64,000 nt of DNA from Bradyrhizobium rifense (GTDB lineage: Bacteria > Pseudomonadota > Alphaproteobacteria > Rhizobiales > Xanthobacteraceae). This document shows positions 43,128 to 52,038 of this stretch, piece after piece (the stretch's first letter is position 1; each line of letters starts with the position of its first letter). The stretch is from NCBI RefSeq assembly GCF_008123425.1, contig NZ_VSSS01000060.1:1-64000 (forward strand), read 5' to 3'. The position numbers and the translations under genes were made by a program. A model generated the notes under the pieces. The model saw only the letters and a program-made list of their open reading frames with translations, ran no database searches and was not told the origin of the DNA.

Positions 43128-44591
43128 CTAGAGCTTGCCCTCGACGAACCTCGCCAGCGCGTCGGCAACCCCCTTGCCGTAGGCTGGGTCCGCCTTGGCG
43201 CAGTTGGCCACGTGGCGTTCCTGGATATGCCCTGCTGCCTGGCCCACCTGGCGTGCGGTGTTGTCGAACAACGTCTGCTTCTGCGCCGGGCTCATCTTCC
43301 GGAATAGATTGCCCGGTTGCTGCCAGTGGTCGTCGTCCACGCGGTGATCCCAATGCGCGGCCGCTCCCGTGATCTCGAGCGGCGGCTCGTTCAACTGGGG
43401 CCGATCCGTCCATTCGCCACGGCTGTTTGGCCAGTACGTCGGGGTGCGGCCAAGATTTCCGTCAGTCCGCATTGCACCGTCGCGGTGATAGCTATGGAAC
43501 GGGCATTTCGGTGCGTTGACCGGAATGTGGTGATGGTTGACACCGAGCCGGTAGCGCTGCGCATCACCATAGGAGAATAAACGCGCCTGGAGCATCTTGT
43601 CCGGCGAGTAACCGATACCCGGCACGATATTGGCGGGCGAGAACGCTGCCTGCTCGACTTCGGCAAAGACGTTTTCCGGGTTCCGATTGAGCTCGAAATA
43701 GCCCACCTCGATCAGCGGATAGTCGGCCTTCGGCCAGACCTTGGTGAGATCGAACGGATTGAAGGCAAACTTAGTCGCCTGCTCGTCCGTCATTACTTGG
43801 ATGCACAGGGTCCAGCGAGGATACTCGCCTTGCTCGATGCTCCCGAAGAGGTCGCGCTGATGGCTTTCGCGATCCTTGCCGACCAGGGCCTCTGCCTCTC
43901 CGTCGGTCAGGTTCTGAATGCCCTGCTGGGTGCGGAAGTGAAACTTCACCCAGACGCGCTCATTGTTCGCGTTGAGCAGACTGTAGGTGTGGCTGCCGAA
44001 GCCATGCATGTGGCGGTAGCTCTTCGGGATGCCGCGCTCGCTCATGACGACGGTGACCTGGTGCAACGCTTCGGGAAGCAGCGTCCAGAAATCCCAGTTG
44101 TTGTCGGCACTGCGCATGCCCGTATAGGGATCGCGCTTGATGGCGTGGTTCAGATCGGGAAAGCGCAACGGGTCGCGAAAGAAGAACACCGGCGTGTTGT
44201 TGCCGACCATGTCCCAGTTGCCTTCCTCGGTATAGAACTTGAGCGAGAACCCGCGGATGTCACGCTCGGCGTCCGCCGCGCCGCGCTCGCCGGCGACCGT
44301 CGAGAATCGCGCGAACATCGGCGTCTGCTTGCCGATCTCGGAGAAGATCTTGGCCTTGGTATAGCGGGTGATGTCGTGGGTCACCGTGAATGTGCCATGA
44401 GCGCCCGAGCCCTTGGCGTGCATGCGGCGCTCCGGGATCACCTCTCGGTCGAAATGCGCGAGCTTTTCGATCAACCAGACGTCTTGCAGCAACGCCGGTC
44501 CGCGCGGTCCGGCCGTCTGGATATTGACGTTATCCGTGACCGGCGCGCCGGATGCGTGCGTCAGATACGGTCTTTGAGTCTTATCGTTCAT
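43128..44591 (-). CDS. katA: Monofunctional haem catalase
   Basis: A 487-aa clade-3-size catalase that splits hydrogen peroxide. The distal His is in ERRMHAKGSGAHGTFTVTHD, with the distal Asn in NTPVFFFRDP, and the proximal haem-ligand Tyr is in RLFSYGDAQRYRLG. The conserved heme-pocket phrase FARFSTVAGERGAADAERD is present. No signal peptide, so cytoplasmic. GGAG lies before the ATG. Upstream at 44642-44687 there are ATAG/CTAT-type elements resembling an OxyR site, and downstream are two haem-synthesis genes on the same strand. Confidence 0.96.
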   Translation of the reverse strand: MNDKTQRPYLTHASGAPVTDNVNIQTAGPRGPALLQDVWLIEKLAHFDREVIPERRMHAKGSGAHGTFTVTHDITRYTKAKIFSEIGKQTPMFARFSTVAGERGAADAERDIRGFSLKFYTEEGNWDMVGNNTPVFFFRDPLRFPDLNHAIKRDPYTGMRSADNNWDFWTLLPEALHQVTVVMSERGIPKSYRHMHGFGSHTYSLLNANNERVWVKFHFRTQQGIQNLTDGEAEALVGKDRESHQRDLFGSIEQGEYPRWTLCIQVMTDEQATKFAFNPFDLTKVWPKADYPLIEVGYFELNRNPENVFAEVEQAAFSPANIVPGIGYSPDKMLQARLFSYGDAQRYRLGVNHHHIPVNAPKCPFHSYHRDGAMRTDGNLGRTPTYWPNSRGEWTDRPQLNEPPLEITGAAAHWDHRVDDDHWQQPGNLFRKMSPAQKQTLFDNTARQVGQAAGHIQERHVANCAKADPAYGKGVADALARFVEGKL

Positions 44592-44641
44592 TGGGGTTCT
44601 CCTGCATTGGTGTTGAGAGAAATCTTGTCATCCTCGGATCA

Positions 44642-44687
44642 ATAGGAGAATGACAAGAGTGCTATCGGATTGAGAGGCTGTGCCTCA
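44642..44687 (-). promoter_or_regulatory. Candidate OxyR site upstream of katA
   Basis: In plus-strand order: ATAG at 44642, CTAT at 44662-44665, then after 7 bases AGAG (44673-44676) and after 7 more CTCA (44684-44687). The E. coli OxyR consensus is four ATAG/CTAT quarter-sites with 7-base spacers, so three units fit the spacing with three mismatches in total. It lies 51-96 bases before the katA ATG. Confidence 0.4.
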
Positions 44688-44794
44688 TAATCCGGGTTTC
44701 GTAGATCGAGGGCGTTCGCCCCGGGCGGCCGCACTCAAGTAGCCAAGCCGGCCTGGCCTGGATTGCCTGTTTGCACGACGACGCGTTCACATCG

Positions 44795-45775
44795 TCAGCC
44801 GCGCCGCTTGGCGCGCTCGTGGAAGATCGAGCCGATGAAATCGAGACTGATCCGCGCCGCGAGCAGTGACGTGATTCCCGAGGGATCGTAGGGCGGCGAG
44901 ACCTCGACGAAGTCGGCGCCGACCACCTCGAAGCGCCATGCGATCTCCTGGAGGAGGTCCTTGGCTTCGTAATAGCTGAAACCGCCATGGCTGATCGTTG
45001 CGGTCCCCGGCGCGATCGACGGATCGAAGCTGTCGATGTCGATCGAGACGTAGACCCGCTCGCCATCCGGAATGTGGGAGAGCGCCGCAGCGGCGCCGAT
45101 CGAGCGGAACTTGCGCATTGAGACGACGTGCGTGCCGTAGGCCTTCGCCGCCTCGTAGTCTTTTCTGCTAACCGAGGCCATGTTGTGCGGGCCGAGCGTC
45201 GTGATGCCCTTCACATGCGCCATCTCCGAGGCGCGCCGCATCGGGCTGCCGTGACCCCAGCTGATGCCGTTGCGCTCATCGATGAAGTCGAAATGCGCAT
45301 CGAGATGGATGATGTGGATCGGCTTCTCGTTCGAATACGCCGCGACGGTTGCCATGGTTATGGCGTGATCGCCGCCAAGGATATACGGCATCGTCTTGGC
45401 ATCGAGCAGTGCGCGCACCGCCAGCTCGGCGTTCGCCAGGCTGCGCTTGGTGTCGGCGTAGATGACGTCGCTGTCGCCGGCGTCGACGATCTTGACTTCC
45501 TCGGCAGTGAGATAGGTCACCTCGTCCTCGAAATCGAATACGCCTTCCGGACCAAAGCCGTGGAACATGGATGCTTCGCGAATCGCGCGCGGCCCGAAGC
45601 GTGTTCCGACGCGATAGCTTGAGGCCGTATCGATCGGAATGCCAAGCACGGCGACATCGGCGCCGTCGAGCCTATCCCAATCGGTGCAGGCAGGCTGGCC
45701 GGCAAAGGTGGCTAGGCCTACGAAAGGCAGGTTCATCCGTTCCGGCATGTTGCGGCTTTTGAACTGCGTTGTCAT
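44795..45775 (-). CDS. speB: Agmatinase/ureohydrolase family enzyme
   Basis: A 326-aa binuclear manganese hydrolase. The metal-binding motifs are complete: GGDHAITMAT, IIHLDAHFDFID and YVSIDIDSFDPSIAPGT. The N-terminus AVLGIPIDTASSYRVGTRFGP is typical of agmatinases. It would cleave a guanidino compound to urea and an amine; relatives with the same motifs act on agmatine, guanidinobutyrate or other substrates, so the gene name is provisional. AAGGA precedes the ATG. Its link to the flanking peroxide-defence genes is unclear. Confidence 0.88.
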   Translation of the reverse strand: MTTQFKSRNMPERMNLPFVGLATFAGQPACTDWDRLDGADVAVLGIPIDTASSYRVGTRFGPRAIREASMFHGFGPEGVFDFEDEVTYLTAEEVKIVDAGDSDVIYADTKRSLANAELAVRALLDAKTMPYILGGDHAITMATVAAYSNEKPIHIIHLDAHFDFIDERNGISWGHGSPMRRASEMAHVKGITTLGPHNMASVSRKDYEAAKAYGTHVVSMRKFRSIGAAAALSHIPDGERVYVSIDIDSFDPSIAPGTATISHGGFSYYEAKDLLQEIAWRFEVVGADFVEVSPPYDPSGITSLLAARISLDFIGSIFHERAKRRG

Positions 45776-45835
45776 TGAAGGATCCTTCTAAGATTTGGAT
45801 GGGGGTGACGCGATCGCCACGCCGCGTTGTTGCGT

Positions 45836-46477
45836 TCAGCAGATTTCACCGGTGACGCCTTCGTGTTCATAGGCTCGGCGGACTGCGGGCAGCGCCGTCA
45901 CCATGTCGAGCAGCCGCGCGATGTGCGGCCGCGAACGGGGCGGATTGGACATCGGGCGCGCCCAGCGGGCGAGCATGACGAGGTAAAAATCGGCCGCGCT
46001 CAACTTGTCCCCGAGGAAGAGGGGGCCGTTCGTTTCCAGGTGCTGCTCGATGACGTCCAGGTAGGCGCCGGCGCGCCGCTCCGCGCCATCCCTGACGATC
46101 TCCGTCGCGGCAGCTTCCGTGCCCGTCAGGCGATCGGGGTACTGCCAGATCATCAGTTCTTCCTGGAGCGAGTTCGTCAGGAAAATCAGCCACTGATAGA
46201 ACTTGGCGCGCTCGGGGGCACCGATCCTGGGTGCAAGGTTGGCTTCCGGATGCTGGTCGACGAGGTGAAGAACAATCGCCGCTGCCTCGGACAGCACGAG
46301 TCCTCCGTCGACCAGGGTGGGAATGCGACCATTCGGGTTGATCGCCAGGTATTCTTCCGATTTCTGGGCATTGTTGGCGCGGTCGACAAGGACAAGCTCG
46401 TACGCCTGGCCGAGCTCTTCGAGCACCATGTGGGGCGCTGCGTTGGCGTTGCTGGGGAAGTAGTGAAGTTGGTACAT
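45836..46477 (-). CDS. Glutathione S-transferase
   Basis: A 213-aa enzyme with an N-terminal thioredoxin-like domain (LHYFPSNANAAPHMVLEELG, INPNGRIPTLVDGG, LSEAAAIVLHLVD with the glutathione-binding Ser) and a C-terminal helical domain (FLGDKLSAADFYLVMLARWA). It conjugates or reduces electrophiles with glutathione in the cytoplasm. The start at 46477 has GGAGAG upstream. It is divergent from oxyR with a 229-base shared promoter region, so peroxide-dependent control is plausible. Confidence 0.92.
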   Translation of the reverse strand: MYQLHYFPSNANAAPHMVLEELGQAYELVLVDRANNAQKSEEYLAINPNGRIPTLVDGGLVLSEAAAIVLHLVDQHPEANLAPRIGAPERAKFYQWLIFLTNSLQEELMIWQYPDRLTGTEAAATEIVRDGAERRAGAYLDVIEQHLETNGPLFLGDKLSAADFYLVMLARWARPMSNPPRSRPHIARLLDMVTALPAVRRAYEHEGVTGEIC

Positions 46478-46642
46478 CGTTCTCTCCGCACTTGTGTGTG
46501 TCCACGTACGGAAAGCTAAAATTCGGGGCGTTTGGCCACAACGCGAGAGGCCCGTCGATCTCGGCCAAAGGTCCGTCGATCCTGGCCATCGCGTCTGGCG
46601 CAGGGCAAGCGACGTTTCGGCCGACGGCTTGCGCACGGATTG

Positions 46643-46688
46643 ATAGACGTCGGCCTTGTTACTATCTGGTTCGATAGTCGTGACCTAT
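46643..46688 (+). promoter_or_regulatory. Candidate OxyR site upstream of oxyR
   Basis: ATAG (46643-46646), CTAT (46662-46665), ATAG (46674-46677) and CTAT (46685-46688). The last two quarter-sites have the consensus 7-base spacer and its internal A; the previous gap is 8 instead of 7, and the first ATAG is off register. It ends 18 bases before the oxyR ATG, a place suited to autorepression, and also faces the divergent GST gene. Confidence 0.5.
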
Positions 46689-46706
46689 ACCCCGGAGCTC
46701 CATGCG

Positions 46707-47612
46707 ATGAATCTGAGCGGCCTGTCGTTGCGCGATCTCGAATATGTCGTCGCCATTGCGGACCACGGCAGTTTCGTCCGCGCCGCCGAGCATTGTCGCG
46801 TTGCGCAACCGTCGTTGTCCGCGCAGGTTCGCAAGCTCGAAGCCTGGCTCGGCATGGTGATCTTCGAGCGGACCACGCGGCGCGTCATCGTGACGGTCGA
46901 AGGCAAGTCTTTTGTCGAACAGGCTCGTCGCGTTCTGGCGGAGGCGCGGCTTCTCTTCACGATCGTCCAGCGATCGGACAAGCCGTTCGGTGGTGTACTG
47001 CGGCTCGCCGCAATCTCGACGCTCGGACCCTATCTTTTTCCAAGGATATTGCCGGCACTTCGCAAGAAATATTCCGAACTCGCTCTCGTTCTGAGCGAAG
47101 GTCTCACCGGCGAGCTCGTGCCGAAGCTGATCGACGGCGAGGTCGATGCCGTGCTTCTCTCGCTTCCCCAAACCGACGCCGCATTAGCGAGCACCGCGAT
47201 TTTTTCGGAACCGTTCCTCTTGGCGTGCCCGAAGGGGCATCCTGCGTCCCGCAGGGGCGGCCCGACCTGGGACATGCTGGACGCCGAGGAGCGGCTGCTC
47301 CTGGAGGAGGGACATTGCCTGCGCGAGCAGGCGCTCGCGGGCTGCTCTGCTCCGGGCCGGACCAATCGCCTCGCCACCAGTCTGGAGACTCTGAAATACA
47401 TGGTCGCGGCTGGCGAGGGCTGCACGCTGGTACCCGCCCTTGCCGTATCCGAGCGGGATGCGGTTGCCTATTCACGGCCGCCGGGGGCCACCTTTTCGCG
47501 ACAGGTGGGGCTTGCCTGGCGCAAGAGCGATCCTCGCGCAATGGAATTTTCCGCACTCTCGGAAACGCTGAGAGAGATCGCCAAATCGATCGACGACGTG
47601 AAGGCGGGTTGA
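46707..47612 (+). CDS. oxyR: LysR-family peroxide regulator OxyR
   Basis: A 301-aa regulator. The N-terminal helix-turn-helix is HGSFVRAAEHCRVAQPSLSA (residues 20-40). The effector domain has the redox pair Cys204 and Cys213 in LEEGHCLREQALAGC, nine residues apart as Cys199 and Cys208 of E. coli OxyR, followed by the conserved ATSLETLKYMVAAGEGCTL. Oxidation of this pair by hydrogen peroxide forms a disulfide that switches gene control. The start at 46707 matches the family N-terminus (LRDLEYVVAIADH). It is divergent from the GST gene, and katA lies about 2 kb away. Confidence 0.94.
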   Translation: MNLSGLSLRDLEYVVAIADHGSFVRAAEHCRVAQPSLSAQVRKLEAWLGMVIFERTTRRVIVTVEGKSFVEQARRVLAEARLLFTIVQRSDKPFGGVLRLAAISTLGPYLFPRILPALRKKYSELALVLSEGLTGELVPKLIDGEVDAVLLSLPQTDAALASTAIFSEPFLLACPKGHPASRRGGPTWDMLDAEERLLLEEGHCLREQALAGCSAPGRTNRLATSLETLKYMVAAGEGCTLVPALAVSERDAVAYSRPPGATFSRQVGLAWRKSDPRAMEFSALSETLREIAKSIDDVKAG

Positions 47613-47655
47613 CGACGATTGCATTCGGGTGGAATGCCTCCTGATGAGGACGCCA

Positions 47656-47677
47656 TCGATCAGGATTTGCTGATCGA
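47656..47677. terminator. Hairpin between convergent oxyR and bicupin genes
   Basis: An 8-bp stem TCGATCAG/CTGATCGA with a 6-base loop lies in the 99-base gap between two convergent genes. It lacks a T-run on either strand, so intrinsic termination is uncertain. Confidence 0.35.
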
Positions 47678-47711
47678 CGGCTTCCACAGGTTCAGCCGAA
47701 CGAGGCTTGGT

Positions 47712-48956
47712 TTATCGCTTCGGCATGACGCCCGGCACATAGTCTGGCCAGCTCGCGATCGTGCCTTCGTCGACATTGAGATGCTGCGCCACGAGCTTCG
47801 GCGGCGTATGCGTGAGCCAGTTGGAGAGCGAGACTTCTTCGTAGTGCGGGGCGCGGAACACGCCGATGAACTGCATATCGGTGTCGCCGACGTTCTCGAC
47901 GTAGTGGCCGAGGTTGCGCCTGACGTAGCCGATATCACCGGCATTGAAGTCCGTCGTCAGTGCGTTCGGACCGGTGTCAAATACCGTCATGCGCGCCTTG
48001 CCTTTGATGTAGTACTGCCACTCGTCCGCGTTGGGGTGCCAGTGCATCTCCCTGATGCCGCCGGGACGAACCGTGACCAGCGCGGCCGAAACCGCGGTTG
48101 AAACCTTGAAATTGCTGCTGTCGGCGACCTGGATGCTTCCTGTGTCGGAAGATTTGAACGGACGGGATGACCCAAGCGGAAAGATGAAGGGATGCGTAGG
48201 CACCGGAGCGTCCTTTTGGACGGCGGCGCGATCGGTGATCAGATCGCCCGGCAAGGTGCCCTGGAAGATCCACAGATTGTGCAGCGGTATCTTGGCAAAG
48301 GTTTCGGCGGGCACACCGAAATTCTTGGCCAGCACCTCGGGCGGGGTGTGAGCAAACCAGTCGGTTACGAGCAAGGTGTTGAATTCGTCCGCATGACCAT
48401 CGTCGAAGCAGATCACGAACTCACAGCCATCCGGACCTAGCCCCTGCAATGAGTGTGGCGCGCCGGGCGGGAAATACCAGAGGTCGCCCTCCCTGACGTC
48501 GGCGACATAGGGGCGTCCTTGCGCGTCCAGGACCGTGACCCGGCACGTGCCGTACGTCATGATCGCCCACTCGGCGGCCTGGTGCCAGTGCAACTCGCGA
48601 ATTCCGCCGGCGGTCAGCCGCATATTGACACCGGAAATCTCTTTCGAGATTGCAAAATCTGCAACGGTAACCTGCCGTGCCCATCCGCCATTCTGGATCC
48701 GCTTCGGCGCGTTGTTGAACGAGGCCCACGGCGTCGGCATGCCGCCGATGTCCGTCGCCGGGGGAGATTGTGCGGAGGGAAATTGGCCGCCCAGAACTTG
48801 GCTCTGCGGGCCAGGATCGCTGAGATTTCCCAGGCCCTTCGCATTGATGGCGCCCTGGGGCGGCTCGTCCGGATTGCCGAAAGATGCGGCCTTCACCGAG
48901 GATACCATGGCCGCGCCCATGGCCGAGGCTGCCAGCAGGTTTCGTCTCGAAATCAC
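47712..48956 (-). CDS. Tat-exported bicupin, oxalate decarboxylase-like
   Basis: A 414-aa protein starting with a twin-arginine leader (MISRRNLLAASAMGAAMVSS, GTG start at 48956 with GGAGG 7 bases upstream). Two cupin domains each show the manganese site: GIRELHWHQAAEWAIMTYG and GIRREM-type GGIREMHWHPNADEWQYYIK, both with two His and one Glu, and later DLWYFPPGAPHSLQG and DIGYVRRNLGHYVENV. This is the OxdC/OxdD layout that converts oxalate to formate and CO2. Tat export puts it in the periplasm. It is divergent from the FdhF-type oxidoreductase gene, which could use formate; that link is inference. Confidence 0.88.
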   Translation of the reverse strand: MISRRNLLAASAMGAAMVSSVKAASFGNPDEPPQGAINAKGLGNLSDPGPQSQVLGGQFPSAQSPPATDIGGMPTPWASFNNAPKRIQNGGWARQVTVADFAISKEISGVNMRLTAGGIRELHWHQAAEWAIMTYGTCRVTVLDAQGRPYVADVREGDLWYFPPGAPHSLQGLGPDGCEFVICFDDGHADEFNTLLVTDWFAHTPPEVLAKNFGVPAETFAKIPLHNLWIFQGTLPGDLITDRAAVQKDAPVPTHPFIFPLGSSRPFKSSDTGSIQVADSSNFKVSTAVSAALVTVRPGGIREMHWHPNADEWQYYIKGKARMTVFDTGPNALTTDFNAGDIGYVRRNLGHYVENVGDTDMQFIGVFRAPHYEEVSLSNWLTHTPPKLVAQHLNVDEGTIASWPDYVPGVMPKR

Positions 48957-49195
48957 GATCGTACCTCCAAAAGGATTGCTCTCCAGAGCCGTCAACAGCG
49001 GTCTCCCTCCACGGAGTTAGGAAAGCGCCGACATGGGCCAATGCACAGAGACCCTCCGCTTTTCCGGAATGCACGACGGCATCTCCCTGATCGAACCCCG
49101 CGATCTGTCGCACTGGCACGATCCGGCATTCTCGAAAGAAAGCCCGCGATCGAAGTCGCAACTGTTCTGCATCGATACCCGCAGAGGTTTTCGCA

Positions 49196-51511
49196 ATGTC
49201 GGAACGGAAGGCAGTTCACCCCTATCATCATCCAGCGGGCGGGTGGGGTGCGCTCAAGGCCCTCAGCGAGCACCTGATCGAACAGCGGATTCCGATCAAG
49301 GGGGCGAACACGCTCCGGTGCATGAACCAGCCCGAAGGGTTCGACTGTCCCGGCTGCGCCTGGCCAGATCCGAAGCACACCTCGTCATTCGAGTTCTGCG
49401 AGAACGGTGCGAAGGCCGTGGCGTGGGAAGCGACCGCCAAGCGTTGCGCGCCCGAGTTCTTCGCAGAACACTCGGTGGCCGAACTCGCCACCTGGAGTGA
49501 CTATGATCTTGAGATGGCAGGTCGTCTCACGCATCCGATGGCCTATGATGGAGCAACGGACCGCTATCTCCCGGTGAGCTGGAGCAAGGCGTTCTCGATC
49601 ATCGGTCGGCATCTGAAGGCACTGCCCGATCCGAACATGGCGGAGTTCTACACTTCCGGCCGCACCTCGAACGAAGCCGCCTTTCTGTATCAGCTTTTCG
49701 TGCGGGAATACGGCACCAACAATTTCCCCGATTGCTCCAACATGTGTCACGAGGCGACGAGCGTCGGCTTGCCACACTCCATCGGCGTGGGGAAGGGCAC
49801 GATCCTGCTGGAGGACTTCGACAAGGCAGACTGCATCTTCATCTTTGGCCAGAACCCCGGCACCAACAGCCCGCGCATGATGACCAACCTGCGCGACGCG
49901 GCCCGGCGCGGCGCTTCTATCATCTCGTTCAATCCATTCCGTGAACGCGCCCTGGTCCGGTTTCAGGCTCCGCAGAGCCCGATCGAGATGGCGACGTTGA
50001 GCTCGACTCAGATCAGCTCGCGCCTCTATCAGGTGCGAGTCGGCGGTGACGTCGCCGTGATCAAGGGCCTCATGAAGGTTCTGGTCGATGAAGACGCGGC
50101 GGCAAGGGAGAGGGGGGAGCCGGCCGTTGTGGACTGGGATTTCATCCATGACCATACCCACGGTCTTGATGACCTGGTTAGTGACCTGAGGGCGACGCAA
50201 TGGACCGATATCGAGCGTTACTCGGGGCTTAGCCGCGAGGACATCGAATATGCCGCGCAGGCCTACATGAAAGCCGAGCGCGCGATTATCGTCTACGGGA
50301 TGGGCATCACCCAGCATCGGCGCGGCGCCCAGAACGTTCAGCAATTGGCGAATCTCGCTCTTCTTCGCGGCCACATCGGCCGTGAAGGCGCAGGCATCTG
50401 CCCGGTTCGTGGCCATTCGAACGTGCAGGGAGATCGTACGGTCGGCATCACCGAGGCACCGTCCGGCGAATTTCTCGACCGGCTGGAATCCTGCTTTGGT
50501 TTCAAGGCGCCTCGTGAGCACGGTCACAACGTCGTCACGGCGCTTGAAGCGATGATACGCGGTGACGCCAAGGTATTTATCGCGATGGGTGGCAACTTTG
50601 CCGCCGCCATTCCGGATTGGCAGCTTACGCAAGATGCGCTCAAGCGACTCGATCTCACGGTCCACATCTCGACCAAACTCAACCGCAGTCACCTGATCCA
50701 CGGGCGCGATGCCCTGATCCTGCCCTGCCTCGGCCGCACGGAGATCGACGTCCAGGCGACCGGGCCGCAGTCCATCACCGTGGAGGACTCCATGTCGATG
50801 GTGCACGCGTCGGCTGGTCGCAACCAGCCCGCGTCCGAGCACCTTCTGAGCGAGCCCGCGATTGTTGCCGGCATGGCCCGGGCGACTCTCGGGCAGTCCT
50901 CCGTCGTCGATTGGGACGGCTTCGTCGGCGACTACGATCGTATTCGCGAGGCTATCGAGGCCGTATTGCCGATATTCGAGGCCTACAACGCACGAATTCG
51001 CGTACCCGGCGGCTTCCATCTCGTCTCGACCGCGCGCGAGCGCGTCTGGGCGACGCCCAGCGGCAAGGCCAATTTTCTGGTCTTCGATGGCCTCGGCGAA
51101 GATCCGAACAACGATGATCCGGAGACGCTCTGGCTCAGCACGATTCGTAGCCATGATCAGTACAACACCACGCTCTATTCGCTCTCCGATCGCTACCGGG
51201 GCGTTTATGGCCAGCGCGACATCGTGTTCCTCAATCAGTTCGAGATGGAGAAGCGCGGACTTGCGGACGGCGAACGCATTGACCTGGTGACCGCCTCGAC
51301 GGACGGACTGGAACGGAGGGTGCGCAACTTCCGCGTGGTCGGATACTCGTTTCCGAACGGTTGCTGCGCGGCCTACTACCCGGAGACCAATCCGCTGGTG
51401 CCGCTCTATGCGCACGATCCCCTTAGCTTCACGCCGTCTTCCAAGGGTATCCCGGTTCGGATCGAGCGCACCAGCGCCAACGTTACGGACGAGTCCCCGC
51501 ACCAAGACTAG
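49196..51511 (+). CDS. FdhF/YdeP-type molybdopterin oxidoreductase
   Basis: A 771-aa molybdoenzyme of the formate-dehydrogenase/YdeP group. The N-terminus has FDCPGCAWPDP and FEFCENGAKA, a reduced cysteine set compared with true FdhF. Cofactor-binding phrases include EYGTNNFPDCSNMCHEAT, IFIFGQNPGTNSPRMM, IVYGMGITQHRRGAQNVQQL and GICPVRGHSNVQGDRTVGI; the C-terminal domain ends with RNFRVVGYSFPNGCCAAYYP. No selenocysteine codon is apparent. No signal peptide. It may need FdhD. Whether the substrate is formate is not shown; YdeP of E. coli is linked to acid resistance. Confidence 0.9.
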   Translation: MSERKAVHPYHHPAGGWGALKALSEHLIEQRIPIKGANTLRCMNQPEGFDCPGCAWPDPKHTSSFEFCENGAKAVAWEATAKRCAPEFFAEHSVAELATWSDYDLEMAGRLTHPMAYDGATDRYLPVSWSKAFSIIGRHLKALPDPNMAEFYTSGRTSNEAAFLYQLFVREYGTNNFPDCSNMCHEATSVGLPHSIGVGKGTILLEDFDKADCIFIFGQNPGTNSPRMMTNLRDAARRGASIISFNPFRERALVRFQAPQSPIEMATLSSTQISSRLYQVRVGGDVAVIKGLMKVLVDEDAAARERGEPAVVDWDFIHDHTHGLDDLVSDLRATQWTDIERYSGLSREDIEYAAQAYMKAERAIIVYGMGITQHRRGAQNVQQLANLALLRGHIGREGAGICPVRGHSNVQGDRTVGITEAPSGEFLDRLESCFGFKAPREHGHNVVTALEAMIRGDAKVFIAMGGNFAAAIPDWQLTQDALKRLDLTVHISTKLNRSHLIHGRDALILPCLGRTEIDVQATGPQSITVEDSMSMVHASAGRNQPASEHLLSEPAIVAGMARATLGQSSVVDWDGFVGDYDRIREAIEAVLPIFEAYNARIRVPGGFHLVSTARERVWATPSGKANFLVFDGLGEDPNNDDPETLWLSTIRSHDQYNTTLYSLSDRYRGVYGQRDIVFLNQFEMEKRGLADGERIDLVTASTDGLERRVRNFRVVGYSFPNGCCAAYYPETNPLVPLYAHDPLSFTPSSKGIPVRIERTSANVTDESPHQD

Positions 51512-51534
51512 AGCGACCCGAGGAGTTGAGACAA

Positions 51535-51942
51535 ATGAAGCCGAGCGCGAGCGTCACCATCGGCATGGCTGCCGCCGTGTCGATTGTGGTCACCCCCGAC
51601 ATGACGGTCGGGCATTTCGTTCCGGGCATGCCGCAGGTCTATGCGACCCCGATGATGATCCTGCACATGGAAATGGCCGCTGGCCTCGCGGTCGCAGCCG
51701 CCCTGCCGCCTGGTTACGTCAGCGTCGGCATGTCGGTCGATATCCGGCATCTGGCGGCCACGCCGGTCGGTAGTCGCGTACGCGCGCTTGCGCGTGTCAA
51801 AAGCGTCGACGCAAAGAGCCTGCTTTTCGAGATCGAGGCGTGGAATGACCTCGCAAGGATCGGTGCCGGCACCCATCGCCGGGCGATCGTGAATGTCCCT
51901 GAGTTCGAGAAACGGCTCGGCGTTCACAAGGCCGTTGCCTGA
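51535..51942 (+). CDS. Thioesterase, fluoroacetyl-CoA thioesterase (FlK)-like hotdog fold
   Basis: A 135-aa small hotdog-fold enzyme. The catalytic-type residues of the FlK group can be placed: the Thr in VYATPMMILHMEMAAG with the Glu in HMEMAAG, and the His in SVDIRHLAATPVG. It would hydrolyse an acyl-CoA thioester in the cytoplasm. The start at 51535 has AGGAG upstream. It lies 23 bases after the molybdoenzyme gene and is probably cotranscribed, but the metabolic link is unknown. Confidence 0.85.
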   Translation: MKPSASVTIGMAAAVSIVVTPDMTVGHFVPGMPQVYATPMMILHMEMAAGLAVAAALPPGYVSVGMSVDIRHLAATPVGSRVRALARVKSVDAKSLLFEIEAWNDLARIGAGTHRRAIVNVPEFEKRLGVHKAVA

Positions 51943-52038
51943 CGCCTGAGCGCATTGCCCGACCGCAAAGCGGCCCCCACAGGGCAGGCAGCCTCGACAT
52001 CGACGGCCTCGCTTCCCGCAGAAGATCGGGAAGGGCCG

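Noticed and set aside
49385..51505. Minus-strand open frame of 706 codons
   Set aside because: It covers the molybdoenzyme gene on the other strand, whose protein has clear family motifs; the antisense product has none.
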